Positions 11,435 to 23,199 are shown, counted from the first letter of the stretch. The stretch: DNA of 64,000 nt from Dipteris shenzhenensis (GCA_047967505.1 CM106540.1); one strand, 5' to 3'. The notes: generated by a model from the letters alone, not told the origin. Numbers and translations: made by a program.

Positions 11435-11981
11435 TCAAATGGGGTTTGTCACTACACCAATCAAATGGGGTTTGTCACCCTCCCCCGCCACTATTATGTC
11501 AACCATGTTGACTTCAGATGTTGATTCCCCTCTGCTATTGGGACAATCTCTGGTGTAGTGGTTGTTTGTATTGCACCATGTACAAGAGGGTCCCCTGAAT
11601 GGTTGTGTACAATCGTCTTGGTAGTGGCGGTACTTGCCACACCTGTCACACATGATGGGTCTTTGAAAGTTGGTACCTTTTCCTGCACCTCCTCGTCCAC
11701 CTCGGAACCCACCCCATCGACTATGTATCCCACCCCCTGACATATTGATACTGTGCATAGTAGGGCGAAGGATGGAAGTATGGAGCCCCAATCTGATTGG
11801 GAGCAAGAGCTTGGAGCAAAGGAGGATTAGGAAGTAGTGGAGATGGAATGGTAGGAGGGGTAGGTGTGGTTCAGGTGCCTTCATAGGGGTAGGAACTAGG
11901 GGTACCGGCCCTAAAGTGGTCGGTGTAGCTCTGTTGACTGTAGCCACGAGGGGCTTCCAAGTCGAATACTCTAGTGGTAGA
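11435..11981 (-). pseudogene. gypsy-A gag, C-terminal half with zinc knuckles
   Basis: The frame includes two CCHC-type motifs, CDRCGKYRHYQDDC and CTWCNTNNHYTRDC, near 11655 and 11575. This is the nucleocapsid part of gag. The coding continues upstream across the copia insertion: joining 11976 to 13301 restores the frame, since the 5 bases GTAGA are present on both sides of the inserted element. Confidence 0.8.
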
Positions 11982-12128
11982 TGTTGGGGTAAAGGGCAGT
12001 GTGCCCACCCACTTGTACAGTGCCCATGTATACTCATATATATTTGATAGAGCAATAAGCTAGAGTAGCTTTTGCTCCACCACTTTTGGTGTCTCCTTAA
12101 CCCTTTGCGTGTGCTCTCCTCTCCCTCA
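11982..12128 (+). repeat. Left LTR of the small copia element
   Basis: 147 bases, TG...CA ends, with an AT-rich 'catatatatttgatag' segment that may serve as promoter. Preceded by the target duplication GTAGA. Confidence 0.92.
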
Positions 12129-12130
12129 AC

Positions 12131-12143
12131 TGGTATCGGAGCC
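12131..12143 (+). promoter_or_regulatory. Primer-binding site (initiator tRNA-Met type)
   Basis: TGGTATCGGAGCC differs by one base from the canonical plant copia PBS TGGTATCAGAGCC complementary to the 3' end of initiator methionyl tRNA. It lies two bases downstream of the left LTR. Confidence 0.88.
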
Positions 12144-12643
12144 CAAGTGATCTAGCTGAGCGTGTATGAATGCTTAGAAGCTCAGCAGCTCTATGGGAGG
12201 AAGGAGAAGCTCTGTGGGAAGCTTTGTGGGTGACTTTACTTGCATCCGAGTGTGTAGAGACCTTGGAGGAACCTTTGGACAAGTCACTTTGGTTTTGCGA
12301 AGTGGTTTTGAGAGCCTGTTAAGTGTTTTCAAAGAAAAAGTCGTTTTTTGAGCTTCTCCCTCTTCCGTTCTTGCTTCCGTTGAGAGCACTCTCAACTGGT
12401 TCCTTATGGACAGGGATGCTTTGCAGTGGGAGCTGCATGGTCTTGATGATGTTTGTTAGATACTTGGTTGTTTCAGTATGGAGAGGGGGAAGTTACTGAG
12501 TACTCCAGTGCCTATATTGGCTTCATACTTGAAACACTGCAGGTTCGACGATCACAGATCAGTTGAGAAGCAAGTTATGGTTGATATGGCAGCCATAGTA
12601 CTTCATGCATCCATGATTGTGTTGAGACTTAGTTCTCACATGT

Positions 12644-13057
12644 TTGCCATTGGGGCTACACTTCTGTCTTGCTTCCGTTACAATGGGAGTTGGTAGCATG
12701 ATTATGGCAGATTTTGGCAGTAGGGAAGCGGTTGTGGACATCAAGTCCTTATGCTTCCAAGAGCAGCATGCAGGTGATACAGGTTGGGTAGACCAACAAA
12801 GGTCTATTGTAGGTTATGTGCTTATGGTCACAGGTGGTACAGAGACATTTTCTCTGCATAGTGATAGTTCGGGTGCTATGGAATTAGCACAGGAGCACGT
12901 GGTGGTGAGAGTTCACTCTCCAAGTGAGATCTGGCATGAGATCTTGGTTGATAGGCATCTACAACTTGTCATTTTCTATTCTGCAGGCCTGATGTCTACT
13001 AGCAGCTTATCCTCTATGCACTTTGCACATTGTAAAGTGCCGATGGGCATAGGATGA
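12644..13057 (+). pseudogene. copia RNase H relic inside the small element
   Basis: A 137-codon frame shows SDSSGAMELAQEHV, corresponding to the copia 'CDSQSAIxLAKN' catalytic block, preceded by DQQRSIVGYVLMVTGG, corresponding to the 'DRRSTSGYVFxLAGG' block. The remainder of the polyprotein is missing. The frame ends about 90 bases before the 3' LTR, which suits a copia C terminus. The residues have drifted, so it is not expected to be active. Confidence 0.65.
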
Positions 13058-13148
13058 CGGTCTGGTCATCTTGTTTTTCAGCCTATGGCTGATTGTATTA
13101 TATGTGTACTATACTCCCTTAAAGGCACACTTCCTTTAAGTGGGAGGT

Positions 13149-13295
13149 TGTTGGAGTAAAGGGCACTGTGCCCACCCACTTGTACAGTGCCCATCTATAC
13201 TCATATATATTTGATAGAGGAATAAGCTGGAGTAGCTTTTGCTCCACCACTTTTAGTGTCTCCTTAACCCTTTGTGTGTGCTCTCCTCTCCCTCA
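13149..13295 (+). repeat. Right LTR of the small copia element
   Basis: 147 bases, equal in length to the left LTR with 7 substitutions. It is preceded by the purine-rich tract at about 13138-13147 and followed by the target duplication GTAGA. Confidence 0.92.
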
Positions 13296-13797
13296 GTAGA
13301 AGCTTCCTCAACCCCTTCACATACCTACACTTGGAGGCATCATGTCCATGAATTTCACAAAATGTGCAAAAGGAGGTTGAAGTGGGTACCTTACGCTTCG
13401 AGGGACATTCCCAATAACCAGGGCCAGAACCCTTGTAGTTGGTGCACCAGGGACCATTTCTTATCTAAGCTTCAAAGGGTGAATGCCCATCTAGACTTGT
13501 TTAGTCTTTCATAACTTCTTTGATTTCTTCTAACTCCTTGAGTTGTTGCCATGCCGATGAGCCCTCTTCTCTTGGAAGCTCGGTGATTGAGGTATGTATT
13601 GAGGCAAAACTTAACTGGGACCATTCCATCTTCACTGCTTCCCTTAGGAAGTCTTGTAGTGAGGCATGCTTAGGGAGTTTCTCGACCAGCCTTATAGCAA
13701 TGGTTGAAGGTAACGCCTTCAGAAACCACCCCTTCAGGATAGCATCATAGGGTGGCCCAGATATCTTCATGGCCAGGACCCTCATCCTTGTGTACAT
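13296..13797 (-). pseudogene. gypsy-A gag, N-terminal half
   Basis: The 98-codon frame at 13501-13797 (LKGWFLKALPSTIAIRLVEK, LQDFLREAVKMEW) fits a Retrotrans_gag capsid segment. Between 13300 and 13460 another frame gives a Cys/His-rich stretch with CTNYKGSGPGYWEC and FCTFCEIHGHDASKC, an additional zinc-knuckle-like pair. Together with the half left of the insertion this makes an unusually knuckle-rich nucleocapsid. Confidence 0.7.
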
Positions 13798-14130
13798 CTC
13801 CGAGATGCGCCGCCGACGATGCCTGCTGCCTTTGTCAATGCCCCCCCAAACTGTCCCCTATAATTAAATCCATTTCTCCCCCTGTCCCCCCCTTATTCCC
13901 CTCTAAGTTCCCCATGCCCCCCCCCCTCCTTACATTGCAAAGGAAAGGAAAAGAAAAAAGGGCCATTTTATCATCGCAATAGTTGAAGAAGCAACAGTGT
14001 TATCGCACAACAGCAAAAGTAGCGTGAAGTGGGCACTTCATCAAATGGGTGTGGGGAAGCACCACTATTTTTCAACTCCCCCTTTTTTTATTCTTGTAGT
14101 TCATCATGAAGCTTAATTGAAAACTTGATA
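13798..14130. other. C-rich low-complexity region, no gene
   Basis: Runs of seven or more C at 13841-13847 and 13917-13926, then a purine-rich stretch (13940-13965). It separates two gypsy elements of opposite orientation and may contain their decayed ends or LTRs. Confidence 0.5.
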
Positions 14131-14419
14131 GTTCCATTTGCATTTCCAAAACATGGAAGATAATCAAGAACTCACACTTGAAAATGTTCCACAACTTACA
14201 TTAACCTTATGGAAACAACACCCTACACCCCTATCTACCAAAACATATCAGATCCATTATCTGACAACCCTCAACCACCTACCGAGAACCTCTACCAAAA
14301 ACACCATCACCACCACACTACCTAAACAATGCAATCCAAGAATTTCTTCAAGGATTGTCGTCAATGATAATAAGTGACACAATTCAAAGAGAAATTCCCT
14401 TAAAAAGGAAGTTATTTAA

Positions 14420-15200
14420 GGACTAGGCAGACTCTTTAGAAAAGGCTAAGAAAAGAAGGTTTGATCCTAAGGAGTGGCTTGAGTTTCCAAAGTACAACAA
14501 GGTTAGGCAACCAGAGAATCTCCTTGATTGGATTAGACATTTCCAATTACTTTATACAATTTGATCTATGGAAGATGAGAAGTTAGCACTAGCTACTCTA
14601 GATTTAGAGAAGGATGCGCTACTTTGGTGGTCCATACAACAATGGAAATGTAGTTCGTGGTCTAAATTCTTGGAAGAATTAAAGACGACATTTCTCCCGT
14701 TTAAGTATAAGGAGGATCAAATGTTTAAATGGGAGAAACTACGACAATTTTGATAGGGAGATAGTGAACGCATATACAACAAAAATTTTGGCGTTTATAT
14801 CTTGAGTTCACAATGAAGATGGAAGAGGAAATTTTATATAAGTATCTATCGGATCTTAGAAAAAATATCTGACATGAGTTGGAACTCCTAGGCCCAACTA
14901 AGTTAAAGGATGCCATTAGATTGGCCAAGGCAGCGAAAAGGAAAGTCAATCCTAGAAAGAGAGAAGTAACACATGAGGCATCAACTTCACAAAGTAGACC
15001 ATTTATTTAATCAGCTAATTCTAAACAAAATGGACAACCTTTTCTTAGGCAAGCGGGAGTATGAACAATTAGTAGCAAACCAATAGGGAAACCTACTCTA
15101 AGTGGACATGTGAAACCTCCATTCATGTCTCCTTAAGAAAGGGATAGATTGTTTAAGGAAAGAAAATGTTTTGGATGCAAAAAGGCAATAGATCATGGAT
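14420..15200 (+). pseudogene. gypsy-B gag remnant
   Basis: The frame from 14450 reads RRFDPKEWLEFPKYNK, then LLDWIRHFQLLYTI, then LDLEKDALLWWSIQQWK and FLEELKTTFLPF, a typical Retrotrans_gag capsid core. Stops interrupt it at 14562 and 14752. A single drifted knuckle (CFGCKKAIDHG) is visible near 15172-15200. Confidence 0.72.
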
Positions 15201-15938
15201 TGAAGAAGAAGATGGGTAAGACCAATGTATCTAGGGCCTCTCACCCTAAGCAAGAGGGCGAACCTTCTTGTAAAAATATTGAAAATAATAAAAAGTGCAA
15301 TAATGCTAGTTTGCGTCTTATTTAAGTTACATGGGTATGTTGGGGGTCAACATATCATCATCCTCGCGAGACGGATGATGGTAGTAACTATGATATTATC
15401 TCAAATAGATTAGTCAAGGCTAGGAAATGGCCTTTCTGGGATATGAGTATTAGTGGTGCATTTAGAGGGAATGAAGAGCAGTGTACTAAAGTCAAGAACT
15501 TGCTCTTCAAGATCCAAAAGTATGAGGATCGTAGAGACTTCCTTGTTGCTCCTTTGTAGGAAGTGGATATGATCCTAGGCAAGTCTTGGAGGTATGATTT
15601 CCAACCATCTATGGATGTAAGGAAACATACTTGTACCTTTGAGAACCAAGATATGGCAATCACCTAAAGGTGAGCGAGATATTTTCCATATTCCGCTCAT
15701 ATCTCATACTAGAGCTAAAAGAGAGATATGTAAGGGAGTGAGTTGTATTGTGATATATGGTAGGGAAGTGAAGCCCGAATATAGTAATCACATGAACGTT
15801 GACATTTAGAGTTCCTTAAGCAATTTGATGGATCGATTTGCTAGTGATGATCGGCATGAGTTGCCTATCTCTAGACCTGAAGATCATACTATTGAGTCGA
15901 TTCTAGAGTCCTTAGCTCCATGTAGAGCTCCCTATTGA

Positions 15939-16480
15939 ATGAATAAGGTGGAGTTGGAGGAGGTAGAAAAGCAAGTTGCAGACTTGCTAGAGAAAGGTCT
16001 AATTAGGCCAAGTAGTTCGCCTTTTGGGACTCCAGTCCTTTTAGCGAAAAAGAAGGATGGAACCTTTAGGATGTATATTGATTATAGAGCCCTTAACAAG
16101 TTGCCAATTAAGAATAGCTTTCTTATACCTAGAGTTGACGACTTGTTAGACTCCTTGAAAGGTGCCAGGTTATTGAGCAAATTGGATTTAAAGTCAGGAT
16201 ATCATCAAGTTAGGATGAAGGAAGAAGATATGCATAAGACTGCCTTTAGAACACACACAAGACATTATGAATTTGTAGTTATGTGCTTTCGGTTGACTAA
16301 TGCACCTGCTACCTTTTGTAGGCTAATGAGAAGAATTTTTTGACCATACATAGGCAAGTTTGTAGTTGTGTTCTTTGATGATATTTTAGTTTATAGCCAA
16401 AATGAAGAAGAACACAAGCAACATCTTGCACAAGTGATGGAATTGCTTTGTGAGAGCCGGCTTCTACTACCATCTACAAA
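15939..16480 (+). pseudogene. gypsy-B reverse transcriptase, partial
   Basis: The frame shows [68 protein letters not shown], a stop at 16341, and then [20 protein letters not shown] with the FFDDI catalytic box. The thumb and all downstream domains are lost at about 16486. Confidence 0.85.
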
Positions 16481-16486
16481 GCTCTA

Positions 16487-17017
16487 AGTCAAACTCTTTG
16501 CGGCCTCTGAGCATAAGCAAGCCATCCAACAACCAAGATCTTTGAGGTTAGCAGTGTTTCTAATAGCCAAGGCAAGCAAAGCAGTCCACGCTTCAGCAAG
16601 CTTCGGCTCCTCACATCCATAGCCAGCAAATAGAGCCCTACAAGCTCCCAAACGGTGGGCCAAGTTCACCTCTAGTCAAGGCTAACAAGTCGATGCTCTA
16701 CCGCCACTACTCCAAAAAGCCCACACAGCCAGCTTGTTGCCCATGCAACGTAGCTCCAAAGATTCAGCTCCATCGACCTCCTGCATTAGCGCTTCAATGC
16801 CTCCAGCCTCCTATAGACTAAAAACACCTCTACAAATGGCAATTTAACAGCTCCTAAGCCAGTCCCCCGACATCATTTTCCACAAGCCTTGTAGCATTTG
16901 GATTATATATTGCAATTCTGTCTTCACCGACACTTTAGATTTCAATTGACACAATCACTGTTTTTTACAGTTGATTCAGACAGTGATTTCACACACTTTG
17001 AGTACATTTCTTGCACC
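16487..17017. other. Possible 5' LTR/leader of copia-B
   Basis: Non-coding sequence between the gypsy break and the copia gag start. The position suits the 5' LTR and leader of the copia element, but no PBS or matching 3' LTR was found. Confidence 0.35.
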
Positions 17018-18090
17018 ATGTCTACAACTAGCAACATCAATCTGGAGGCATCTGCTAAGCTAGACAACTCCAATTACGGCACATGAAAATACCAAATGGA
17101 CAACAATCTTGTACTTTAGGACAAACGGGAGTATGTCGATGGATCTACACCTAGACCATTGGATGACCCAGCCAGTAGTAGCTCTATTCCACCTATTGTC
17201 ACATCACTAGCAGAAGTGGGATCTCCAACTATGCATCTATAGTAGTAGATCCTACCATTTCCAGAGTCAGAAACAAAATCATCATCAGCAACAAAATCAT
17301 CATCAAAGTCAAAATCAGCATCAGCATCATCCTCAGGAACATCAAAATCAGCAAAGAGGAAATCATTCCAACCGAGGAAGATTCCAAGGACAAGGGAATG
17401 CATCCACCAATGTGTCAAACATTCAGTGCTGATTCTTATGACATTCAGCAAAGAGGAACTTATGACAGTTTGGACACTATGAAAGAGATTGCCGCCGTCG
17501 CAAGAAGCAGTACGACCAAGGTGGTCAATCCAATAGCAGCAATCGAGGGAATTCCCACGGTAGAGAAAATCATCGTGATGGACATTCTAGTCAGAGTCAT
17601 TATGCAAATGAACCTGGGAATATGTTCCTTGCAAATGAGAAAATGCAGAAGACCAATACAATGTATCTTAACATTGATTGCAATTCAAAAGAGGATTTTA
17701 GCTATCAAGTCGACCAAGTAGATCAAGATCCTTGGTACATTGACAGCGGTGCATCATCTCATATGACAAAGCATCAAGAATGGTTCACATAGATGAAACC
17801 ATTAGAAGATCAGAAGAATGTCATCTACATGGCAGATAATACATCGAATCCAGTTCAAGGGACACGCATTGTCCCTATGAGCAATTTCACTAGTACGAAT
17901 GGATTGGTGAAAGATGTACTCTATGTTCCGAAGCTCAACAAGAACCTCTTGTCAGTAGGTCAAATGGTGGAACACAACTATGGAGTCATCTTCGACGGAG
18001 ATGAATGAACGATCAAAGACAAATCTAGAGGATTTCAGTTAGTAGGAAAAGTAGCCAAGGAAGGACGCTTGTTCAGAATGTTAGCCACAG
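17018..18090 (+). pseudogene. copia-B gag and protease remnant
   Basis: The ATG at 17018 opens MSTTSNINLEASAKLDNSNY, a copia gag start with the 'KLdgxNYxxW' type motif, stopped at 17084. A damaged zinc-knuckle region lies near 17440-17520. Then DPWYIDSGASSHMTKHQEWF (17735-17790) is the aspartic protease active site, followed by VLYVPKLNKNLLSVGQM, the typical segment before the integrase. Confidence 0.8.
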
Positions 18091-18219
18091 TACCATATTT
18101 GCATGCCATGTCAGTTCAACCGTAACAGATGCCACTTTTTGGAAAATGGCATGACATGTCAATTTCAAAACTTGATAGAGCTCAGAAATCAGATTATGGC
18201 AATTGGAATTCCAAAACTT

Positions 18220-18960
18220 TGGTTTCTTGGAAAAGTTTGTGAAGCATGCTACTTCGGCAAACAAAAGCGAACCAACTTCTGCAGAAGCATCTCTCGAGCA
18301 AGAGGTATTCTTGATTTGATTCATATAGATATATGGGGTTATGCGCATCATCAATGGTTTACTTTACTACTTGACTTTCATCGACGACTATAGCAGATAT
18401 TGTTGGGTCTACTTTCTAAAAGAGAAATCTGAAGTGTTTTTGAGATTTCAAGAATTCAAAGCCATGGTAAAGATCAAAGTCATGAGATCAGACAGAGGAG
18501 GTGAATACATGTCTTCAGCATTCATGAACTTTTGCAGAAGTCACGTAGGTACTCTTTCATGCCCCATATATAAGAAGACTCTAATAATATAGTTTCCATG
18601 CATAGGCATGGAAAAATGAAGAAGAGAAGCTACTATCAATGGAAAAACACATCTTTTTCCCTTGATGGGGACTAAATGTGCAATGGGCTTCCTATATTAT
18701 GTAATCCCAAAATGTGTGCAACAAAGTGAGAAGCATCTTTCGAATCAGTATTGGGTAGAAGCAATAGCCACTACAAACTACTTTCTTAATCGGCTTCCTA
18801 CTTAACCGATTCAGGGTATGACACCTTATGAAGCATTCACTAGACACAAGCCATGCATTGAGCATCTTTGCATATTTGGTTGATAGCATATGCCCACGTA
18901 CATGACGTTCATTTTGCAAGAAATTTGATGCGAAGTCACGCAAATGCATCATGTTTGGCT
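18220..18960 (+). pseudogene. copia-B integrase remnant
   Basis: CEACYFGKQKRTNFC gives the zinc-binding Cys pair. LIHIDIWG and [19 protein letters not shown] give the start of the catalytic core, then [14 protein letters not shown] the second Asp region. GMTPYEAFTRHKP (about 18815) marks the end of the core. Frames change at about 18340 and 18460. Confidence 0.8.
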
Positions 18961-19270
18961 ATAGTATAGTGAAGACAGCAAAGCGTACAAGTTGTATGAT
19001 CCCATCAACTGAAAGGTCATTATCTTGACAAATGTAATCTTTGATGAGGAATCAGAATGGAAAACCTTAAATACACAAGAGATAGATGCACCGATTACAC
19101 GATCATCTATAGAAAAGGTTGATGAAGAAGAGCCAGAATTGCCAGAAGCACCCTAAGATGAACCACAGCAATAACTACGATAGTCTACTAGGGAAAGCAG
19201 ACCACCAACTAGATTGACATATGCTCAAAAAGGCAAAGTAATTTAGGTTGAAACCACCAACTATGCTCTT

Positions 19271-20690
19271 ATGACTAGCATCATGGCTACAGAAGAGCCA
19301 ATGTACTTCGAAGATGCAAAAGATAAGTCAGAATGGCAAACTGCTATGAATGAAGAAATGGATGCTTTGTACAAGAATAATACTTGGGAATTATGCAACC
19401 TTCCACTAGGAAAGAAGGCCATAGTAAACAAATGGGTGTACAAAGTGAAGTACAATCCAGATGGAAGTATTGAAAGATACAAGCCAAAATAGTTGTAAAA
19501 GGGATTGCACAACAATATGGTTAGGACTATGATGAGACTTATGCTCCAATAGTAGCAAAGATGGACTCCATATGGTTCTTGATATCACTAGCGACACTCA
19601 ACAAATGGAATGTGTACCAGCTTGATGCTAAGAATGTATTTCTCAATGGTTGCCTAGATGAGGAAGTCTACATGCAATAACAACCATCAAGTTATGTTGA
19701 ACCAGGAAAGGAGAATTAGGTTTTCCATCTTAAGAAACATCTCTACAGCTTAAAGCAAGCACGCAAAAGTTGGTACAGTAGAATCAACAAGTATTTTGCT
19801 GATATGGGGTACATGAAGTCCAATGCAGATCATACTCTCTACTACAAAGTTCAAGGGAAAGACATCACTATTGCACATTTGTACTTAGATAATCTAATTG
19901 TGACCAAAAGCAAGAATAGCTTCATTAAGAAATTGAAACAAGACTTATTTATAGAGTTCAACATGAAAGATTTTGGACTTATGCACTATTATCTTGGTAT
20001 TGAGTTCTGGAGAGATTCAGACAGCACCTTCATGAGTCAGCTGAAATGTGTTGACAATCTCCTGAAAAAGTTTCATATGGCAGATTGCAAGATTGCAGCC
20101 ACTCCCATGGAATAAAGTTTAAAACTTATAAAAGATTCAAAAAAGCCTACAGTCAATGACACGTACTATTGGCAACTCATCGGATCTTATATACATGTGA
20201 CTATCACATGGCCAGATATTTGTTATGCAGTAAGTTCACTAGCACAGTTTATGGCAAATCCAAAACAGTCTCACAAGAATGCAGCCAAAAGAGTCTTGAG
20301 ATACATCAGAGGTACAAGATAGTTTGGAATAGAATACAGAGGAAGTCATCCAAGCTTGCATGAATACTATGATAGTGACTATGATGGAGATCATGAGACA
20401 AGGAGATTGACACAGGGATATGCATTTTTCCTTGGTTAAGGTGCTATATCGTGGTTGTCAAATAAATAGCCAACTATTTCTTTGTCTTCAGATGCATGTT
20501 AGGCTATATGGATCAGAAGACTATTGTCGCAAACAAATTACTTTGATGAATCAAAGCCAACAACAATATACTATGATAATCAATCGGCTCAAGCATTGGC
20601 CAAGAATCCAGTATATCACTCCAGGACAAAGCACATTGATGTCCGAGAGCACTTCATTAAAGAAAGAGTGTTACTTGGTGACATCACACT
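19271..20690 (+). pseudogene. copia-B reverse transcriptase and RNase H remnant
   Basis: RT landmarks are WQTAMNEEMDALYKNNTWEL, VNKWVYKVKYNPDGSIERYK, LDAKNVFLNGCLDEEVYM, LYSLKQARKSWY and YLDNLIVTKS, where the YVDD box has become YLDN. RNase H landmarks include WPDICYAVSSLAQFMANP and YYDNQSAQALAKNPVYHSRT. More than eight stops interrupt these. Confidence 0.83.
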
Positions 20691-20749
20691 GTAGCATGGG
20701 ACTGGTTGTTGCTGGGGTGCTCATCGAGGGCATCTGGCATATACTATAG

Positions 20750-21620
20750 AGCTTGAATTTGCTCCATAGTGGCCACCTTTTCTCATAGTGTGGCATTCTC
20801 TTGGCACAAATGGCAAAGCCCAAAAGTGATGGTAGTAGGCCAAACAATGGAATCTAATGGTGTTTGATTCATTGCAAGGAATTGTCCCTATGTGGCAATT
20901 GTACTTTGCACCTCCACCACTTGGGCTTATGTAATTTAAAGCTGATGAGAGACTATGGCAAGTTCCACATGTAGCTTGGTGTGGGGCTCTTGGAGGCTGT
21001 CAAACTTGGCCTATACCAACCTGTCCTCAAAGCTCGTGTAATTGAGCTTGTTCACATAGGAGGCTTCCATTTTGTTTTTGTAAGCCACATGCTCTTGCCT
21101 GTTGTAAATGAGAGTCTTGGGAAAAACCTAGCTACATAGTGTAAGGTATGAGTAGAGGTCTTCCCTTTACAGAGTTTTGCTAGTATGACATCATCATGGA
21201 AATCATTATCAAAGTAAAATAGTTGAGCGATTCCTTCTCCTAATGCAATGTTTGAGGCAATGATAGCAATGCCATAAGTGGAGGAGGATTGGGGACCAAC
21301 AAGGCTTTGTGTTGTTTGGTTCCTTGAACACATGGTTAACTTCTTGAGTGCCTTGAGTGTTGCCATAGCCAGTTGCTTGTTAGCATTATTTTAGCTTCTT
21401 TGTCACCTTGCTCAATAATCGCTTCTTTGCCTGACTACTCTCATTGGTTTTTGGTCTACTATGGCTTCATTTGTTTCCTTCTCTGTGGTCCACTCCATAG
21501 CTACACTGGCATTTTTTTATAGCTCTTAATTGTTGTCCAACTCATGAGGATTTGTGGGGATTCTCTACACTCTCTTTAGCTAAAAATACCATATTAGATA
21601 ATTCGAGAAAATCCCAATTA
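20750..21620 (-). pseudogene. Unrecognised coding remnant, possibly coiled-coil
   Basis: On the minus strand a 104-codon frame (21052-21366) is followed in the same or adjoining frame by FEDRLV, a stop, AKFDSLQEPHTKLHVELA, then further Gln/Glu/Ala-rich pieces separated by stops down to about 20750. The heptad-like spacing of Leu and Val suggests a coiled coil. I do not recognise the family. It lies downstream of the SET-like remnant on the same strand and could be part of the same former gene or element. Confidence 0.3.
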
Positions 21621-22550
21621 CCAAAATGGTAGTTTTGGAAGAAATTATAGTTTCCCCCCATGAAAAAGCAAGAGAAATATGTGAAATAACTTACATTGCC
21701 ATTCATGAAGTATGAAGTATGAAGTATGAACTACATTCTCAAACAATAAATATAATATCAATGCCTAAACTACATTATCATCAACATAATAATAAAATTC
21801 CAAACCCATTAGAGTGAGAATCATCTCGTGAGCCATAATGGTGTTCAGAAACACCTTCATAATAGTTCTCCAAAATTTCCATTGATATTGAGACTCAATT
21901 TGTTGTGAGCATTGTCATTTGAAAATCTCCAAAGCTATACAAAATCTCCCATAATTGCCACCATGTATGACCCTTCATGGTGTTTAAACAATTCTCATAA
22001 CACCATTTAAAAAACTCAAGAGCATAATTGATAACCATGAATATTGCAATCATGAAAATGTACCAGCTCTTAAACTTGACCAAGCAAAGATAAGCATGAG
22101 ATTTTATTTTTTTGAGAAGGATGAATGCAAGATATGTACTTGATGCAAAATGAAGTGGTAATGACAAGCATTTGCTATAAATCAGGTGGCAAGTACAATC
22201 ATTTATCATTTACTTTCAATGTTAACTTTAGACTAACTCACATTATTGTAGAAGGATATCTTTACATGTCATGTTGATTACTCATAACAAAGGAAAAATA
22301 TATCCTTTTGGTCGAAAACATAATAGTTTGTTGATGCACAATTGAAAACCTTGAAATAAAACATGATTCCAAAGAAACTCTCAATTCCTAGCCCTATTGT
22401 GGAGAATGGCACTAGTTCCACTCCGTCAAAATCCATTATGAATATGTTCGCATATTATTCACACACAAAAATTATGCGCCAAGTTACACAGTAGGCAAGA
22501 AATTAGTAATTCCCTTTAGTAATGAATGGATAAAGAAATACAATGTCTTT
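21621..22550. other. AT-rich non-coding stretch
   Basis: No convincing coding potential. A 'gaagtat' triplet repeat lies at 21710-21727. It separates the two minus-strand coding remnants. Confidence 0.4.
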
Positions 22551-22552
22551 AA

Positions 22553-23000
22553 TCAAAACTCATAGTCTACAAATAGCTCCTCTCCTGCATGTATATCATC
22601 TATGGATTCAATACAAATGTGACCATATTCTACAATATCTACGTTCATCATGGGGTTAGACCAAGGTGGAACATCGGGGGGAAATACATAACAAACATTT
22701 GGCTTTGCATTGATATTTCTTTTGCTGTTTATAAACCCTACCACATTGCCATATTGAACATCACCAACAATATGCACCATATCCTTCATAGGGACAATAG
22801 GTTCCTCTTGGATGGAGTACTTATTTAGCCTTGGATGAACTCTACATAATTCTTGGATGGATGAACTTCTTTATCCTTGGATGAACTCTACATAATTCTT
22901 TCTAGTCTGTGTAGGAGTACTTGTCACCTCCATAATGGAGAATAGTGGTCCCTCTCTTGAGGGATTCATGCACAAACAAGCCCAAGCTAGCACCTGAAAT
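22553..23000 (-). pseudogene. SET-domain-like remnant
   Basis: Read from 22997 downward, the frame gives SLGLFVHESLKRGTTILHY, like the first strand pair of SET domains (GxGLFA...I..G..I..Y). It stops at about 22905. After a local 46-base duplication it resumes with GNVVGFINSKRNINAKPNV and ends IESIDDIHAGEELFVDYEF. The last part corresponds to the C-terminal 'I.AGEEL..DY' of SET lysine methyltransferases, and the middle to the 'R.iNhs..pN' cofactor pocket. The Cys and His of the classical NHS motif are not present. The similarity is by eye only. It may be a captured or decayed host gene, or an unrecognised element gene. Confidence 0.5.
22829..22900. repeat. Short direct duplication inside the SET-like region
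   Basis: A 26-base block beginning CCTTGGATGAACTC occurs at 22829-22854 and again at 22875-22900, a 46-base offset. It falls where the SET-like frame is broken, so a tandem duplication is the probable cause of that frame change. Confidence 0.85.
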
Positions 23001-23199
23001 GGTTGACTCATGCACTCGTAAGCCACATTTCTAATCTCAAATAGTTTGTTGATAGGGATAGGTAACTTTGGTGGTCCAAATGGATCTCATTCTAGTATGT
23101 ACCTACTCAATCATGATGTGAACGTATATCTCTCTGCATCACAAAGACAAGTCCAATTAGCTCCAAAAATAGTTATAGTCACTTGATATAAAATCAAAG

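Larger units (their letters stand above)
11982..13295 (+). mobile_element. Internally deleted Ty1/copia element (small, non-autonomous) with intact ends
   Basis: Two 147-base direct repeats (11982-12128 and 13149-13295) start TGTTGG and end CCTCA; I count 7 differences, about 95% identity. The PBS TGGTATCGGAGCC begins two bases after the left LTR. The purine tract AAGTGGGAGG precedes the right LTR. The flanking 5-mer GTAGA occurs at 11977-11981 and 13296-13300, a perfect target-site duplication. The interior is only about 1.0 kb, with a relic of the copia RNase H, so gag, integrase and RT are absent. Its LTR start and PBS layout resemble those of the large copia at 56063-61450. Confidence 0.92.
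7496..13797 (-). mobile_element. Degraded Ty3/gypsy retrotransposon (gypsy-A), split by a copia insertion
   Basis: Reading the minus strand from high to low coordinates, the domains are gag with zinc knuckles, protease, reverse transcriptase, RNase H and integrase. This order defines Ty3/gypsy. All reading frames are broken. A 1.3-kb copia element (11982-13295) interrupts the gag region and is flanked by a 5-base duplication of gypsy sequence. No LTRs were identified at either end, so the outer boundaries are approximate. Confidence 0.85.
14131..16486 (+). mobile_element. Truncated, degraded Ty3/gypsy element (gypsy-B)
   Basis: On the plus strand a gag remnant (about 14420-14760), a decayed protease-like region (15380-15660) and the first part of RT (15939-16480) follow in gypsy order. 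Coding stops abruptly around 16486, after which the sequence is unrelated. RNase H and integrase are missing. No LTRs were found. Confidence 0.78.
17018..20695 (+). mobile_element. Heavily decayed Ty1/copia element (copia-B)
   Basis: Gag, protease, integrase, RT and RNase H remnants follow in the copia order (integrase before RT), spread over three frames with many stops. Small deletions are evident, for example in the integrase near 18465-18475 where the Mg-binding core is shortened. The density of lesions makes it one of the oldest elements in the window. Confidence 0.85.
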
